The notes: generated by a model from the sequence alone, not told the origin. DNA of 64,000 nucleotides from Pseudomonas putida (GCF_005080685.1 NZ_CP039371.1:372001-436000), one strand, 5' to 3'. Numbered from the stretch's first letter, positions 8,399 through 18,695 are shown. Made by a program: numbers and translations.

Positions 8399-8671
8399 TC
8401 ATTCGGAGGGGGGAACGTAGCCTTCGGCCTGGGCGTACTCCTCGCCGGCGAAGAACTTGTCCATCTCGGCCTGGAGGAATTTGCGGTCCTCGGCGTTCAT
8501 CATGTTCAGGCGCTTCTCGTTGATCAGCATGGTCTGGTGCTTCTGCCAGTCGGCCCAGGCCTTCTGCGAGATGTGCTCGAAGATGTCCTGGCCCTTGGCG
8601 CCGGGGTAGGGCGGGCGATCCAGACCGGGTAGTTCTTCGTTGTACTTGCGGCACATCACGGTGCGGGTCAT
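8399..8671 (-). CDS. yggX: Fe(2+)-trafficking / oxidative-damage protection protein YggX
   Basis: A 90-aa cytoplasmic protein with the family's conserved start ([20 protein letters not shown]; key Cys7) and PYPGAKGQ, then [18 protein letters not shown]. Family members protect Fe-S clusters and take part in iron handling. It overlaps the end of mutY by 4 nt (ATGA). MutY contains a 4Fe-4S cluster, and the pairing of these two genes is conserved in gamma-proteobacteria. Confidence 0.95.
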   Translation of the reverse strand: MTRTVMCRKYNEELPGLDRPPYPGAKGQDIFEHISQKAWADWQKHQTMLINEKRLNMMNAEDRKFLQAEMDKFFAGEEYAQAEGYVPPSE

Positions 8672-9735
8672 CGGGCTTCTCCTGCAATCAGTTCGTCGGC
8701 CGCGCGTTTCAACAGCTTCTTCACCGGGGCGGCGAGGCCCAGGCGCGGCGGGGTGGCGAGGTTATACCAGAGCCAGTCGGCCTCGGCCACGTGCTCGCCG
8801 ACCGGGTCGACGCGCACCAGCCAGGGCTCGATGGCCAGCTGGAAATGGCTGAAGGTGTGGGTCAGGCCGTCCAGCGCGCGGCTTTCGGCCAGGCGCAGGC
8901 CGTGCTGGTAGGCGAGGTCGTCGAGCTGTTCGAGATCGTCCAGCTCGGGCAGGCTCCACAACCCGCCCCACAGGCCGGTTGATGGCCGGCGATAAAGCAG
9001 GATGGCGCCTTCGTGGTTGGCCATCAGCGGCATCAGCGTGCGGCGCTGGGGCAAGACCTTGCGCGGCTTGGGCTCGGGGTAGCGGGTTTCCTCGCCGTGC
9101 AGGTGCGCCTCGCAGCCGCGTTGCAGCGGGCAAATCAGGCAACTGGGCTTGCTGCGGGTACACAGCGTGGCGCCCATGTCCATCATCGCCTGGGTGTAGT
9201 GGTTGGCTCGCGAATGCGGCGTGAAGCGCTCGGCGGTGGCCCACAACTGATTGGCCACCTTCGGCTCGCCGGGGTAACCGGCCTGGGCGGTGTAGCGGGC
9301 CAGCACGCGTTTGACGTTGCCGTCGAGGATCGGTGCGCGGATGCCCATGCTGATGCTGGCGATGGCGCCAGCCGTGGAGCGGCCGATGCCAGGCAGCTCG
9401 GTGAGCTGCTCGACGCTGCGCGGGAATTCGCCGCCGTGCCGCTCGACGACGATCTTCGCCGCCTTCTGCAGGTTGCGTGCGCGGGTGTAGTAGCCAAGCC
9501 CGGTCCACAGGTGCAGGACTTCGTCCTCCGGCGCCTCGGCCAGCGCCTGCACGGTCGGCAGGGCCTGCATGAAGCGGTCGAAGTAGTTGAGCACGGTGCT
9601 GACCTGGGTCTGCTGCAGCATGATTTCCGACACCCACACTCGGTAGGGGGTGATGCCCTGTTGCCAGGGCAGGTCGTGTCGGCCGTGCTGGTCGTACCAT
9701 TCCAGCACGGCGCTGGAGAACTGCTCGGGGCTCAT
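8668..9735 (-). CDS. mutY: A/G-specific adenine DNA glycosylase MutY
   Basis: A 355-aa repair enzyme that removes adenine mispaired with 8-oxoguanine. The catalytic Glu37 lies in [10 protein letters not shown]. The helix-hairpin-helix is [12 protein letters not shown] (about 114-125) and the catalytic Asp138 is in [12 protein letters not shown]. The 4Fe-4S ligands are Cys192, 199, 202 and 208 (C-x6-C-x2-C-x5-C). The C-terminal half is the NUDIX-like 8-oxoG recognition domain. It overlaps asmA by 4 nt and yggX by 4 nt, forming a tight three-gene operon. Confidence 0.97.
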   Translation of the reverse strand: MSPEQFSSAVLEWYDQHGRHDLPWQQGITPYRVWVSEIMLQQTQVSTVLNYFDRFMQALPTVQALAEAPEDEVLHLWTGLGYYTRARNLQKAAKIVVERHGGEFPRSVEQLTELPGIGRSTAGAIASISMGIRAPILDGNVKRVLARYTAQAGYPGEPKVANQLWATAERFTPHSRANHYTQAMMDMGATLCTRSKPSCLICPLQRGCEAHLHGEETRYPEPKPRKVLPQRRTLMPLMANHEGAILLYRRPSTGLWGGLWSLPELDDLEQLDDLAYQHGLRLAESRALDGLTHTFSHFQLAIEPWLVRVDPVGEHVAEADWLWYNLATPPRLGLAAPVKKLLKRAADELIAGEAR

Positions 9736-11963
9736 CGCTTGAACAGCCCCTTGAGCGCGTCTTTCAATTCTGGGCTCACTTTATCTCCGAGTTTTTCATC
9801 GATCTTGTCTTTCAGGCGGTTGCCGGCCAGCTTGGCGGCAACCTTGCCCAGGCCGTCCTGGTCCAGGCGACACGCCTTGGCGCCCAGTTCCAGCGGGCCG
9901 CGGCAGCGCAGCGGCACTTCGACACCGACGTAGCGTTCGTTGACCTGACAGGCCGGGTCGGGCATGGCGCGCTGGTCGCCCTCGACCACCACGCCGACGT
10001 TGTAGTCCATGCCCAGCACGCGCAGGTCGAGGTCGCCATGGCCGTTGACGGTCAGGCCGGGGATACGGGCCTTGAGGTCCGGGTTGCTGGCCACGCCGTT
10101 GCGTACCGTCAGGCTGCCGCGCAGTTCCTGGAACGGCGTGTCCTTGCCGCGTGGTTCGCTGCTCAGGGTCTTGCGGTTGAGCGTGGCGATGGCCTGGCAC
10201 AGCTGCTGCTCGAGGTTGGCATTGACCAGCACGCCGTCGGCAATGGTGAAGTGTGCGCTGCCATTGAGGGTGTCGACCAGTGCCTTCTGGCTGTTTCCGC
10301 TGGCGGTGAGGTCGCTGCTCAGGGTGAGCAGGCCTTTGACCGGTGGGGTCTGGTCCTTGCCATGCGGCTTGATGAAGTGCTCCACCGGCACCCGGTTGAT
10401 CTTGGTGTTGATGCCGAGCTGTGGCACAGCCGGGCGCACGTCGACCGTGCCCTTGGCTTCGAAGCTGCCGTCGTAGAGGCCGCCACGCAGGGTTTGCAGG
10501 GTGACCAGGCCGCCAAGGCCTGTGACCTGCAGTTGGGCATCGGTGATCGGCAGTTGGTCCAGGGTCAGCGCGCCGAACGCCAGGTCGGCCTGCAGGTCGA
10601 GGGCGCGCAGGCGGTCCACCGGCAGCAGCTTGTCATTGCTCCAGGCGACCTGGGTCGGTGCGTTGGGCAGCGGTGTGGTGGCGGCCCCGGCACTGGCCTG
10701 TTGTTGCTCGACCTCGGCCTGGCGGGCGGCGGTGGCGCCCTTGGCTTCCTCGCTCTTGGCTGGCAGGTAGCGGTCGGCGTTGAAGTTGTCGCCCTTGAGC
10801 TGCACGCGCAGGGCCTGTTTGGCGAAATCTTCGATGGCGACGCGGCCGCTGAAGCTGCTGTCGTCGAGTTTCACGGCCAGGTCTTCCAGCGCCAGGCTGT
10901 TGGGCGAGCCTTGCAGGCGGCTGACCAGTTCCAGCTTGGCGAAGACGGCCGGGTCGGTGGTGGCCGGCAGCGGTTGGCCGATGCCGTCGAGGAAGGTGCG
11001 CAGGTCGAATTGCGCAATGGACAGGCCGCCGCTCAGCTGCGGGGTCTTGTCCAGGTCGCGCAGGTTCAGCTCGCCCAGGGCGCGCAACTGGTTGGCCGAG
11101 ACCTTCAGGCCGGTCCACGAAGCCACGTTGGCAGCCAAGTCGACCAGCAGTTGGCCTTGGGCGGAGAAGCTCAGGGTCTTGCCGGCCAGCGGCTCGCCCG
11201 AGGTTTCACCCGACAGGCGCATGTCTTCGAAGTTGTAGCGCTTGAGCTTGCGGTCGAAGCGCAACTCGCCGGCAAGCTCCGTGCGGGCCTTGACGTTCGG
11301 CTGGTTGGCACTGAGGAACGCGCTGGCCTTGAGCGAGATGTTCGAGCCTTCGTGCACGGGGCCGGTGCTCAGCTGGATGCTTTCGGCGCTGTAGCGCTTG
11401 CCGGTCTGCTCGTCGGTGTACTGCACGCGGGCGTTGTTGACCGTGAGGCTGTCGATGTCGAGCTTCACCGAACGCTCGCTGTTGCTTTCCGGGGTCGGTG
11501 CCGGCTGCTCGCCCGGCGTCGGTGCTGGAGCGCCCGGCGTGGCGGCGGTGTCGGCTGGCAGCGGCTTGCCGATGTCTTCCCAGTTGCCATGGCCGTGCTC
11601 GTCGCGGGCCAGGGTCAGGTTCAAGCCTTCGACGCGTACATCGCTCATCTGCACTTCGCGGCGCAGCAGCGGCAGCACGCGGACCGACAGGCCGAGCATC
11701 TGCAGATCGGCGAACGGCACCTTGGGGTTGGTCAGCGTGGCGATGCTGGCTTCGTGCAGCTCCAGGCCCAACCAGGGGAACAGGCTCCAGCCGATGTCGC
11801 CGTTGAGGGTCAGCTCGACGTGGGCCTTGTCGCGGGCGAGTTGGCGGATTTCGTCTTTGTAGTCGTTGGGATCGAACAGGTGGGTCAGGGCGAAGCCCAG
11901 CGCCACGATGATCAGCAACAGCCCGAGTAGGCCCAGCCCCAGGATTTTGCCGAACGCTTTCAT
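9732..11963 (-). CDS. asmA: AsmA-family outer-membrane assembly/lipid-transport protein
   Basis: A 743-aa protein anchored by one N-terminal helix (about 5-28), with a large periplasmic part. The N-terminal AsmA domain starts DPNDYKDEIRQLA, and the C-terminal domain includes NSQKALVDTLNGSAHFTIADG, typical of the family. A Pro/Ala linker occurs at about 150-165. AsmA-like proteins are thought to move phospholipid between the membranes or aid outer-membrane protein assembly. The ATG at 11963 is chosen because the membrane anchor starts there. The downstream partners are mutY and yggX. Confidence 0.88.
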   Translation of the reverse strand: MKAFGKILGLGLLGLLLIIVALGFALTHLFDPNDYKDEIRQLARDKAHVELTLNGDIGWSLFPWLGLELHEASIATLTNPKVPFADLQMLGLSVRVLPLLRREVQMSDVRVEGLNLTLARDEHGHGNWEDIGKPLPADTAATPGAPAPTPGEQPAPTPESNSERSVKLDIDSLTVNNARVQYTDEQTGKRYSAESIQLSTGPVHEGSNISLKASAFLSANQPNVKARTELAGELRFDRKLKRYNFEDMRLSGETSGEPLAGKTLSFSAQGQLLVDLAANVASWTGLKVSANQLRALGELNLRDLDKTPQLSGGLSIAQFDLRTFLDGIGQPLPATTDPAVFAKLELVSRLQGSPNSLALEDLAVKLDDSSFSGRVAIEDFAKQALRVQLKGDNFNADRYLPAKSEEAKGATAARQAEVEQQQASAGAATTPLPNAPTQVAWSNDKLLPVDRLRALDLQADLAFGALTLDQLPITDAQLQVTGLGGLVTLQTLRGGLYDGSFEAKGTVDVRPAVPQLGINTKINRVPVEHFIKPHGKDQTPPVKGLLTLSSDLTASGNSQKALVDTLNGSAHFTIADGVLVNANLEQQLCQAIATLNRKTLSSEPRGKDTPFQELRGSLTVRNGVASNPDLKARIPGLTVNGHGDLDLRVLGMDYNVGVVVEGDQRAMPDPACQVNERYVGVEVPLRCRGPLELGAKACRLDQDGLGKVAAKLAGNRLKDKIDEKLGDKVSPELKDALKGLFKR

Positions 11964-12412
11964 GGGCGAGTCCTTGTAGTCCGTTTTAAGAATTTCGAGC
12001 GGCAGAGTATAGCGCCGCAGGTGTGGGCCCTGAGTATTCGACAAGAGATACAGGGCATTTCATACGAATGGATCGGGTTTTGGTGATTCGGTTCAGGGTT
12101 GGTCTGCGCCGGCCCTTTCGCGGGCAAGCCCGCTCCTACAGGTACTGCGCCGCTCTTGTAGGAGCGGGTTTACCCGCGAAAGGGCCGGCGCAGACAAACT
12201 GCAGGGCAATACCGTTTCAGCCGCGCAAAAAATAACGATATCAGATTGCTTTCATGCAGCCGGGGAACTGGTACCCTTGCGCCGCTTTCGGAGCGGCCGC
12301 GACGCATTGTCGCGGCTCGTCACCCAAGGATAAGGCCAGCTTGCCTGCGTGCAACGACAAGAGCCCGGGACTCAATCCGCCAGCACTGTCTACCTACAAA
12401 AGGATCAAATCC
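11964..12412. other. Divergent intergenic region (asmA / MFS transporter) with a REP pair
   Basis: A 449-bp gap that must contain the promoters of both divergent genes. Apart from the REP pair (12101-12195) and a ribosome-binding AAAAGGATC just before 12413, no gene or clear site was found. Confidence 0.5.
12101..12195. repeat. REP pair with extended perfect arms
   Basis: An inverted pair of GCGGGCAAGCCCGCTCCTACA-type REPs. The outer flanks (GTCTGCGCCGGCCC / GGGCCGGCGCAGAC) also pair, giving an unusually long symmetric element. Confidence 0.9.
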
Positions 12413-14074
12413 ATGAGCAGTACTATCACGATAGAAGGCCGGGCCAGCGCGCCGGGCTTCCTGTCGAAGGAGCGCATCATCGCCCGCCCGGGCTTCAACC
12501 GCTGGCTGGTGCCGCCGGCGGCCCTGGCCATTCACCTGTGCATCGGCATGGCCTATGGCTTCTCGGTGTTCTGGTTGCCGCTGTCGCAAGCCATCGGCAT
12601 CACCGCGCCGGTCGCCTGTTCCGCCGACATGGGCTTCATCGCCCGCCTGTTCAGCGCCGAGTGCGACTGGCCGATCTCGATGCTGAGCTGGATCTACACC
12701 CTGTTCTTCGTCTTCCTCGGTTGCTCGGCTGCCGTGCTGGGCGGTTGGCTGGAGCACGCCGGTCCGCGCAAGGCCGGCCTGGTCTCGGCGCTGTGCTGGT
12801 GCGGCGGCATGCTGATCTCGGCGATCGGCGTGAAAACCCATCAACTCTGGCTGATGTGGCTGGGCTCTGGCGTGATCGGTGGCATCGGCCTGGGCCTGGG
12901 CTACATCTCGCCGGTGTCGACCCTGATCAAGTGGTTCCCGGACAAGCGCGGCATGGCCACCGGCATGGCGATCATGGGTTTCGGTGGCGGCGCGATGGTC
13001 GGCGCACCGCTGGCCACTGCATTGATGGGCCACTTCGGCAACGAGCATGAAGTCGGCGTATGGCAGAGCTTCGTGGTGATGGCCGCGATCTACTTCGTGT
13101 TCATGACCGCTGGCGCCCTGGCCTACCGCATCCCGCCGACCGGCTGGAAGCCCGAAGGCTGGACCGCGCCGGCGAAAAAAGCCGGCAACGGCATGGTCAC
13201 CGACCGCCACGTGCACGTCAGCGTCGCCTGGAAAACCCCGCAGTTCGCGCTGGTCTGGCTGGTGCTGTGCCTGAACGTTTCGGCCGGTATCGGCATCCTC
13301 GGCATGGCTTCGCCGCTGCTGCAGGAAGTGTTCGGCGGCAAGCTGCTGGGCAACGAGCTGAGCTTCAGCGAGCTGGACGCCGCGCAACTGGCGCAGATCG
13401 CCGCGATCGCCGCTGGTTTCACTGGCCTTTTGAGCCTGTTCAACATCGGTGGGCGGTTCTTCTGGGCCTCGTTCTCCGACTACATTGGCCGCAAGAACAC
13501 CTACTTCGCCTTCTTCGCCCTGGGCGTGTGCCTCTACGGCCTGATCCCGAACATGGGTCACCTGGGCAACGTCGCGGTGTTCGTGGCAGCGTTCTGCATC
13601 ATCCTGTCGATGTATGGCGGTGGTTTCTCCACCGTGCCTGCGTACCTGGCCGACCTGTTCGGCACGCAGATGGTCGGTGCCATCCATGGTCGCCTGCTGA
13701 CCGCCTGGGCGGCTGCCGGCGTGCTTGGCCCGGTGCTGATCACCTACCTGCGCGAGTACCAACTGGCGGCAGGCGTGGAGCGTGCAGCGGCCTATGACAT
13801 GACCCTGTACATCCTCTCGGGGCTGCTGGTGCTGGGCTTCGTCTGCAACCTGCTGATCCGTCCGGTGGCCGACAAGCACTTCATGAGCGATGCCGAGCTT
13901 GCTGCCGAGCGTGCCCTGAGCCACGACAAGGGCGCCGATGGCGCGCGTTCGCTGGAGTGGCATGCCGCGCCGGGTAGCCTGCCGCTGGTGCTGGTCGCCT
14001 GGGCCGTGGTGGTGATTCCGCTGGCCTGGGGGGTGTGGATTACCCTGCAGAAAACGGCTGTGTTGTTCCATTGA
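12413..14074 (+). CDS. MFS transporter, OFA (oxalate/formate antiporter) family
   Basis: A 553-aa membrane protein with 12 or more hydrophobic segments. OFA-type features are a long loop after TM1-2 (ACSADMGFIARLFSAECDWPIS), the glycine-rich GSGVIGGIGLGLGYISPVSTLIKWFPDKRGMATG block, and GGGFSTVPAYLADLFG. A cytoplasmic loop and a final helix add to the usual length. The family exchanges small carboxylates, and the substrate here is unknown. The ATG at 12413 is preceded by AAGGATC and is the first in frame after the leader. Confidence 0.8.
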   Translation: MSSTITIEGRASAPGFLSKERIIARPGFNRWLVPPAALAIHLCIGMAYGFSVFWLPLSQAIGITAPVACSADMGFIARLFSAECDWPISMLSWIYTLFFVFLGCSAAVLGGWLEHAGPRKAGLVSALCWCGGMLISAIGVKTHQLWLMWLGSGVIGGIGLGLGYISPVSTLIKWFPDKRGMATGMAIMGFGGGAMVGAPLATALMGHFGNEHEVGVWQSFVVMAAIYFVFMTAGALAYRIPPTGWKPEGWTAPAKKAGNGMVTDRHVHVSVAWKTPQFALVWLVLCLNVSAGIGILGMASPLLQEVFGGKLLGNELSFSELDAAQLAQIAAIAAGFTGLLSLFNIGGRFFWASFSDYIGRKNTYFAFFALGVCLYGLIPNMGHLGNVAVFVAAFCIILSMYGGGFSTVPAYLADLFGTQMVGAIHGRLLTAWAAAGVLGPVLITYLREYQLAAGVERAAAYDMTLYILSGLLVLGFVCNLLIRPVADKHFMSDAELAAERALSHDKGADGARSLEWHAAPGSLPLVLVAWAVVVIPLAWGVWITLQKTAVLFH

Positions 14075-14095
14075 TGTAGGCCTTTTGTGGCCAAT

Positions 14096-14200
14096 GGGGG
14101 CGCGTTGCGCCCCATCGCGGCGCAAGGTCGCTCCTACACAGACCGCGCGATCCATTGTAGGAGCGGCCTTGCGCCGCGATGGGCTGCAAAGCAGCCCCCG
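14096..14200. repeat. REP pair (GGCGCAAGGCCGCTCC type)
   Basis: An inverted pair with GGGGCGCGTTGCGCCCC-like and GGGCTGCAAAGCAGCCC flanking hairpins, between the MFS gene and the his promoter. Confidence 0.9.
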
Positions 14201-14270
14201 ATACCCGGTTGTATAGACCTGTATCGCGCTGCACCCCCGCAATTCATTCCCTTGCCATATGTCATCCGCG

Positions 14271-14300
14271 TTTCAAGCTTGAGCGTTCTGGGCCTATAAT
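14271..14300 (+). promoter_or_regulatory. Likely sigma-70 promoter of the his operon
   Basis: TTTCAA (14271-14276), an 18-nt spacer and TATAAT (14295-14300), 37 nt before the hisB ATG. Confidence 0.6.
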
Positions 14301-14337
14301 GGAGCCCTTTTCGCCCAATGATTTTGCGGAGCTGGTG

Positions 14338-14931
14338 ATGGTCGAACGTAAGGCTTCCGTCGAGCGCAATACCCTGGAAACCCAGGTCAAGTGCTCGATC
14401 AACCTCGATGGCAGTGGCAAGGCCCGATTCGATATCGGCGTGCCGTTCCTTGAACACATGCTTGACCAGATCGCTCGCCACGGGCTGATCGACCTGGATA
14501 TCGAGTGCAAGGGCGACCTGCATATCGACGATCACCATACCGTCGAAGACGTCGGTATCACCCTCGGCCAGGCATTCGCCCAGGCCATCGGCGACAAGAA
14601 AGGCATCTTCCGCTACGGCCACGCCTACGTGCCGCTGGACGAAGCGCTGTCGCGCGTGGTCATCGACTTCTCCGGCCGTCCGGGCCTGCAGATGCATGTG
14701 CCGTACACCCGCGCCAGCGTCGGCGGTTTCGATGTCGACCTGTTCCAGGAGTTCTTCCAGGGCTTCGTCAACCACGCCCTGGTGACCTTGCACATCGACA
14801 ACCTGCGTGGTCACAACACCCACCACCAGATCGAAACCGTGTTCAAGGCCTTCGGCCGCGCACTGCGCATGGCCGTGACCCTCGACGAGCGCATGGCCGG
14901 CCAGATGCCGTCGACCAAAGGGTGCCTGTAA
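14338..14931 (+). CDS. hisB: Imidazoleglycerol-phosphate dehydratase
   Basis: A 197-aa monofunctional enzyme for histidine biosynthesis step 7. The metal-binding motifs are the paired HHTVED and NTHHQIE, with [11 protein letters not shown] between them. The start is the ATG at 14338 ([12 protein letters not shown]), 37 nt below a TATAAT box. No phosphatase domain is fused to it. Its TAA is followed directly by the hisH ATG (0-nt gap), so the two are co-translated. Confidence 0.96.
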   Translation: MVERKASVERNTLETQVKCSINLDGSGKARFDIGVPFLEHMLDQIARHGLIDLDIECKGDLHIDDHHTVEDVGITLGQAFAQAIGDKKGIFRYGHAYVPLDEALSRVVIDFSGRPGLQMHVPYTRASVGGFDVDLFQEFFQGFVNHALVTLHIDNLRGHNTHHQIETVFKAFGRALRMAVTLDERMAGQMPSTKGCL

Positions 14932-15570
14932 ATGCAGACGGTAGCCGTAATCGACTATGGCATGGGTAACCTGCACTCGGTGTCCAAGGCGCTCGAACAC
15001 GTCGGCGCCGGCAAGGTGCTGGTCACCAGCGACGCCGCGGTGATCCGCGAGGCCGACCGCGTGGTGTTCCCAGGCGTCGGCGCGATTCGCGACTGCATGG
15101 CCGAGATCCGCCGCCTGGGCTTCGACAGCCTGGTCCGCGAAGTCAGCCAGGACCGCCCCTTCCTCGGCATCTGCGTCGGCATGCAAGCGCTGCTCGAACA
15201 CAGCGAGGAAAACGACGGCGTCGACTGCATCGGCCTGTTCCCCGGCCAGGTGCGCTTCTTCGGCAAGGGTCTGGAAGAAGACGGCGAGCACCTGAAGGTG
15301 CCGCACATGGGCTGGAACGAAGTCAGCCAGACCATCGACCACCCGCTGTGGCACGACATTCCCGACCGCGCGCGCTTCTATTTCGTACACAGCTACTACA
15401 TCAATGCCGGCAAGCCTGGCCAAGTGGTCGGTCGTGGCCACTATGGCGTCGACTTCGCCGCCGCGCTGGCCGACGGTTCGCGCTTTGCCGTGCAGTTCCA
15501 CCCGGAGAAGAGCCATACCCATGGCCTGCAGCTGCTGCAGAACTTCGTCGCCTGGGACGGGCGCTGGTAA
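14932..15570 (+). CDS. hisH: Imidazole glycerol phosphate synthase, glutaminase subunit
   Basis: A 212-aa class I glutamine amidotransferase. The nucleophile is Cys81 in LGICVGMQ, with the His190/Glu192 pair in FHPEKS. It supplies ammonia to HisF to form IGP and AICAR. It is located directly after hisB and before a DUF2164 gene that starts at the base after its stop. Confidence 0.96.
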   Translation: MQTVAVIDYGMGNLHSVSKALEHVGAGKVLVTSDAAVIREADRVVFPGVGAIRDCMAEIRRLGFDSLVREVSQDRPFLGICVGMQALLEHSEENDGVDCIGLFPGQVRFFGKGLEEDGEHLKVPHMGWNEVSQTIDHPLWHDIPDRARFYFVHSYYINAGKPGQVVGRGHYGVDFAAALADGSRFAVQFHPEKSHTHGLQLLQNFVAWDGRW

Positions 15571-15831
15571 ATGAGCAGGTCGAAGACCAAGGCCCCGATC
15601 ATCACCCTTGCCCCCGAGCAGGAGCGCGAGGCGCTCGACACCTTGAAGCGCTTCCTCGAAGACCGCTTCGAGCTGCAGCTCGGGTCGTTCGAGGTGGCCG
15701 AGGTCCTCGAGTTGTTCAGCAAAGAAATTGCACCCCATTACTACAACAGGGCGATTGCCGATGTTCAGCTGCACCTCAAGGAGCGGTTCGAGAGCATCGA
15801 AAGCGATCTGTGGGCGCTCGAAAAGCCCTGA
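15571..15831 (+). CDS. DUF2164 family small protein within the his operon
   Basis: An 86-aa acidic, helical protein (EQEREALDTLKRFLEDRFELQLGSFEVAEVLELFSKEI, then YYNRAIADVQLHLKERFESIESDLWALEKP). Its ATG abuts the hisH stop and hisA begins 27 nt later, so it is co-transcribed with the his genes. No catalytic motif is visible and the function is unknown. The same placement in other pseudomonads is recalled, not tested. Confidence 0.85.
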   Translation: MSRSKTKAPIITLAPEQEREALDTLKRFLEDRFELQLGSFEVAEVLELFSKEIAPHYYNRAIADVQLHLKERFESIESDLWALEKP

Positions 15832-15858
15832 AACCCTAAGAACAGACAGGTTCCCAAG

Positions 15859-16596
15859 ATGCTGATTATCCCCGCTATCGATCTGAAGGACGGTGCCTGC
15901 GTGCGCCTGCGCCAGGGCCGCATGGAAGACTCCACGGTGTTTTCCGACGACCCGGTGAGTATGGCCGCCAAGTGGGTCGAGGGTGGCTGCCGCCGCCTGC
16001 ACCTGGTCGACCTCAACGGCGCCTTCGAAGGCCAGCCAGTCAACGGTGAGGTGGTCACCGCCATCGCCAAGCGCTACCCGAACCTGCCGATCCAGATCGG
16101 CGGTGGTATCCGCTCGTTGGAAACCATCGAACACTACGTCAAGGCTGGCGTCAGCTACGTGATCATCGGCACCAAGGCGGTCAAGCAACCGGAGTTCGTC
16201 GCCGAAGCGTGCAAGGCCTTCCCGGGCAAGGTCATCGTCGGCCTGGACGCCAAGGACGGCTTCGTCGCCACCGACGGCTGGGCCGAGGTCAGTTCGGTGC
16301 AAGTCATTGACCTGGCCAAGCGTTTCGAGGCCGATGGCGTCTCGGCGATCGTCTACACCGACATCGCCAAGGACGGCATGATGCAGGGTTGCAACGTGCC
16401 CTTCACCAAGGCGCTGGCCGAAGCCACGTCGATCCCGGTGATCGCCTCGGGCGGCATCCACAACCTGGGTGACATCAAGGCCCTGCTGGATGCCAAGGCC
16501 CCTGGCATCATCGGCGCCATCACCGGCCGTGCCATCTACGAAGGCACCCTCGACGTCGCCGAGGCCCAGGCCTTCTGCGACAACTACCAAGGCTGA
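15859..16596 (+). CDS. hisA: Phosphoribosylformimino-AICAR-phosphate isomerase
   Basis: A 245-aa (beta/alpha)8 barrel. The catalytic aspartates lie in IPAIDLKDG (Asp8) and [10 protein letters not shown]. The phosphate-binding loops are QIGGGIRS and ASGGIHN. It carries out the Amadori rearrangement before the HisHF step. It is followed by hisF after 10 nt. Confidence 0.96.
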   Translation: MLIIPAIDLKDGACVRLRQGRMEDSTVFSDDPVSMAAKWVEGGCRRLHLVDLNGAFEGQPVNGEVVTAIAKRYPNLPIQIGGGIRSLETIEHYVKAGVSYVIIGTKAVKQPEFVAEACKAFPGKVIVGLDAKDGFVATDGWAEVSSVQVIDLAKRFEADGVSAIVYTDIAKDGMMQGCNVPFTKALAEATSIPVIASGGIHNLGDIKALLDAKAPGIIGAITGRAIYEGTLDVAEAQAFCDNYQG

Positions 16597-16606
16597 GGAC
16601 TGAACC

Positions 16607-17377
16607 ATGGCACTGGCCAAGCGCATCATCCCTTGCCTGGACGTGGACAACGGCCGGGTGGTCAAGGGCGTCAAGTTCGAGAACATCCGTGACGCCGGTG
16701 ACCCGGTGGAAATCGCCCGTCGCTACAACGAGCAGGGTGCCGACGAAATCACCTTCCTCGACATCACCGCCAGCGTCGATGGCCGCGACACCACCCTGCA
16801 TACGGTCGAGCGCATGGCCAGCCAGGTGTTCATCCCGCTGACGGTGGGCGGTGGCGTGCGTACCGTGCAGGACATCCGCAACCTGCTCAATGCCGGTGCC
16901 GACAAGGTGTCGATCAACACCGCAGCGGTGTTCAACCCCGAGTTCGTCGGCGAGGCCGCGGACCGTTTCGGTTCGCAGTGCATCGTCGTGGCGATCGATG
17001 CCAAGAAGGTATCGGGCCCGGGTGAGGCGCCGCGCTGGGAGATCTTCACCCATGGCGGGCGCAAGCCGACCGGTCTGGATGCCGTGGAGTGGGCGAAGAA
17101 GATGGAAGGCCTGGGTGCGGGCGAGATCCTGCTGACCAGCATGGACCAGGACGGCATGAAGAATGGCTTCGACCTGGGCGTCACCCGCGCCATCAGCGAC
17201 GCGCTGGGGATTCCGGTGATCGCTTCGGGTGGGGTGGGCAACCTGCAGCACCTGGCCGATGGCATCCTGGAAGGGCATGCCAGCGCGGTGCTGGCGGCCA
17301 GTATCTTCCACTTCGGCGAGTACACGGTGCCTGAGGCCAAGGCCTACATGGCTTCGCGCGGGATCGTCGTTCGCTGA
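16607..17377 (+). CDS. hisF: Imidazole glycerol phosphate synthase, cyclase subunit
   Basis: A 256-aa TIM barrel with catalytic Asp11 ([10 protein letters not shown]) and a second Asp in VVAIDAKK. The phosphate loops are TVGGGVRT and IASGGVGN. It pairs with HisH. It is the last his gene in this operon and a REP pair follows immediately. Confidence 0.96.
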   Translation: MALAKRIIPCLDVDNGRVVKGVKFENIRDAGDPVEIARRYNEQGADEITFLDITASVDGRDTTLHTVERMASQVFIPLTVGGGVRTVQDIRNLLNAGADKVSINTAAVFNPEFVGEAADRFGSQCIVVAIDAKKVSGPGEAPRWEIFTHGGRKPTGLDAVEWAKKMEGLGAGEILLTSMDQDGMKNGFDLGVTRAISDALGIPVIASGGVGNLQHLADGILEGHASAVLAASIFHFGEYTVPEAKAYMASRGIVVR

Positions 17378-17387
17378 AGCATTGATT

Positions 17388-17509
17388 GGGGCTGCTTTGC
17401 AGCCCATCGCGGCACAAGGCCGCTCCTACACAGGTACAGCGCAGCGCTGGCATATTGCGCAAGCCCTGTAGGAGCGGCCTTGTGCCGCGAAGGGCCGCAA
17501 AGCGGCCCC
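17388..17509. repeat. REP pair (GGCACAAGGCCGCTCC type)
   Basis: An inverted pair with GGGGCTGCTTTGCAGCCC and GGGCCGCAAAGCGGCCCC flanking palindromes, between the convergent hisF and cbcV genes. Confidence 0.9.
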
Positions 17510-17516
17510 AACGGCC

Positions 17517-18695
17517 TCACCCGTGATTCTTGCCAAGCAACGCGTGATAAAGCTCGGTATCCCCGAGAATCCCCACCACCTTGTCATCCTCCTGCAGCAC
17601 CAGCTTGTTGCCGGTCTGGTAACGAATCTGCAGCGCCTCGCGCATGCCGATGTCGGCATGCACCAGCGTCGGCTTGCGCCCCAGCCCCTCCACCGCCTGC
17701 CCTGGCGCCCAGTTCTGCATGTCCAGGCCATTCTGCCCCTGGCGTGCGCGCTTGATCGAATTGCCTTCACCCAGGTCCAGCCACGAATCGCCACCCGGAT
17801 CCAGGCACACCGAGCCATTGACCCGCTTGCAGTTGTCCAGGCTGCGCATCAGGCTGCGCCCGCACAGCACGTTCAGCGGGTTGGTGTGGGCAACGAAGGT
17901 GCGCACGTATTCATCGGCCGGGTTGAGGACGATTTCTTCGGGCTTGCTGTACTGGATGATCCGCCCGTCCTTCATGATGGCGATGCGGCTGCCCAGTTTC
18001 AGGGCTTCGTCCAGGTCGTGGCTGACGAACACGATGGTCTTGCTCAGCTTGCGCTGCAGCTCCAGCAACTCGTCCTGCAGGCCCTGGCGAATCAGCGGAT
18101 CGAGCGCCGAGAACGGCTCGTCCATCAGCAGGATGTCGGCGTCCATCGCCAGCGCCCGGGCCAGGCCCACGCGTTGCTGCATGCCGCCGGAGAGCTCGTC
18201 CGGCTTCTTGTTGCGCCACTGGGTCAGGCCGACCAGCTCGAGCTTCTCGTCGACCAGCTTGCGCCGTTCCTTCTCCGGGCGACCCTGCATTTCCAGGCCA
18301 AAGCTGATGTTCTCGCGCACCGTCAGCCAGGGCATCAGGGCAAATTTCTGGAACACCATGGCGATGCGCTTGGTGCGCATCATCTTCAACTCGGCTGGAG
18401 TGCAGTGGGCGATGTCGATGTGCTTGCCTTCGTGCTCGACGAACAGCTTGCCGCGGCTCACGGTGTTGAGGCCGTTGATGCAGCGCAGCAGGCTCGACTT
18501 GCCCGAGCCCGACAGGCCCATCAGCACGCAGATCTCGCCCTTGTTGATATCCAAATTGGCCTTTTCGACGCCGACCACCAGGCCGGTCTGCTTGAGGATC
18601 TGCTCGCGGGTCTGGCCCTTGTCGAGCAGCGCCAGGGCCTCGCGCGGCTTGTTGGAGAAGATGACGTCGACGTCTTCGAATCGAATGATGCTCAT
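17517..18695 (-). CDS. cbcV: Choline/betaine/carnitine ABC transporter ATPase
   Basis: A 392-aa quaternary-amine transporter ATPase (also called choV). Walker A is GLSGSGKSS at 60-68, the signature LSGGM at 168-172, and Walker B ILLMDEP around 188-194. The N-terminal 50-residue extension is typical of the OpuAA/ProV group. The C-terminal about 110 residues (including LVHADIGMREAL and GNKLVLQEDDKVVGILG) form a CBS-like regulatory region. Its ATG overlaps the cbcW stop by 4 nt. It energises the shared core that serves several binding proteins. Confidence 0.9.
   Translation of the reverse strand: MSIIRFEDVDVIFSNKPREALALLDKGQTREQILKQTGLVVGVEKANLDINKGEICVLMGLSGSGKSSLLRCINGLNTVSRGKLFVEHEGKHIDIAHCTPAELKMMRTKRIAMVFQKFALMPWLTVRENISFGLEMQGRPEKERRKLVDEKLELVGLTQWRNKKPDELSGGMQQRVGLARALAMDADILLMDEPFSALDPLIRQGLQDELLELQRKLSKTIVFVSHDLDEALKLGSRIAIMKDGRIIQYSKPEEIVLNPADEYVRTFVAHTNPLNVLCGRSLMRSLDNCKRVNGSVCLDPGGDSWLDLGEGNSIKRARQGQNGLDMQNWAPGQAVEGLGRKPTLVHADIGMREALQIRYQTGNKLVLQEDDKVVGILGDTELYHALLGKNHG

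Noticed and set aside
14134..16686. Very long minus-strand open frame opposite hisB-hisA
   Set aside because: It has no family motifs and a repetitive Gly/Ala/Asp/His-rich composition, as expected for a shadow of GC-rich genes on the other strand.
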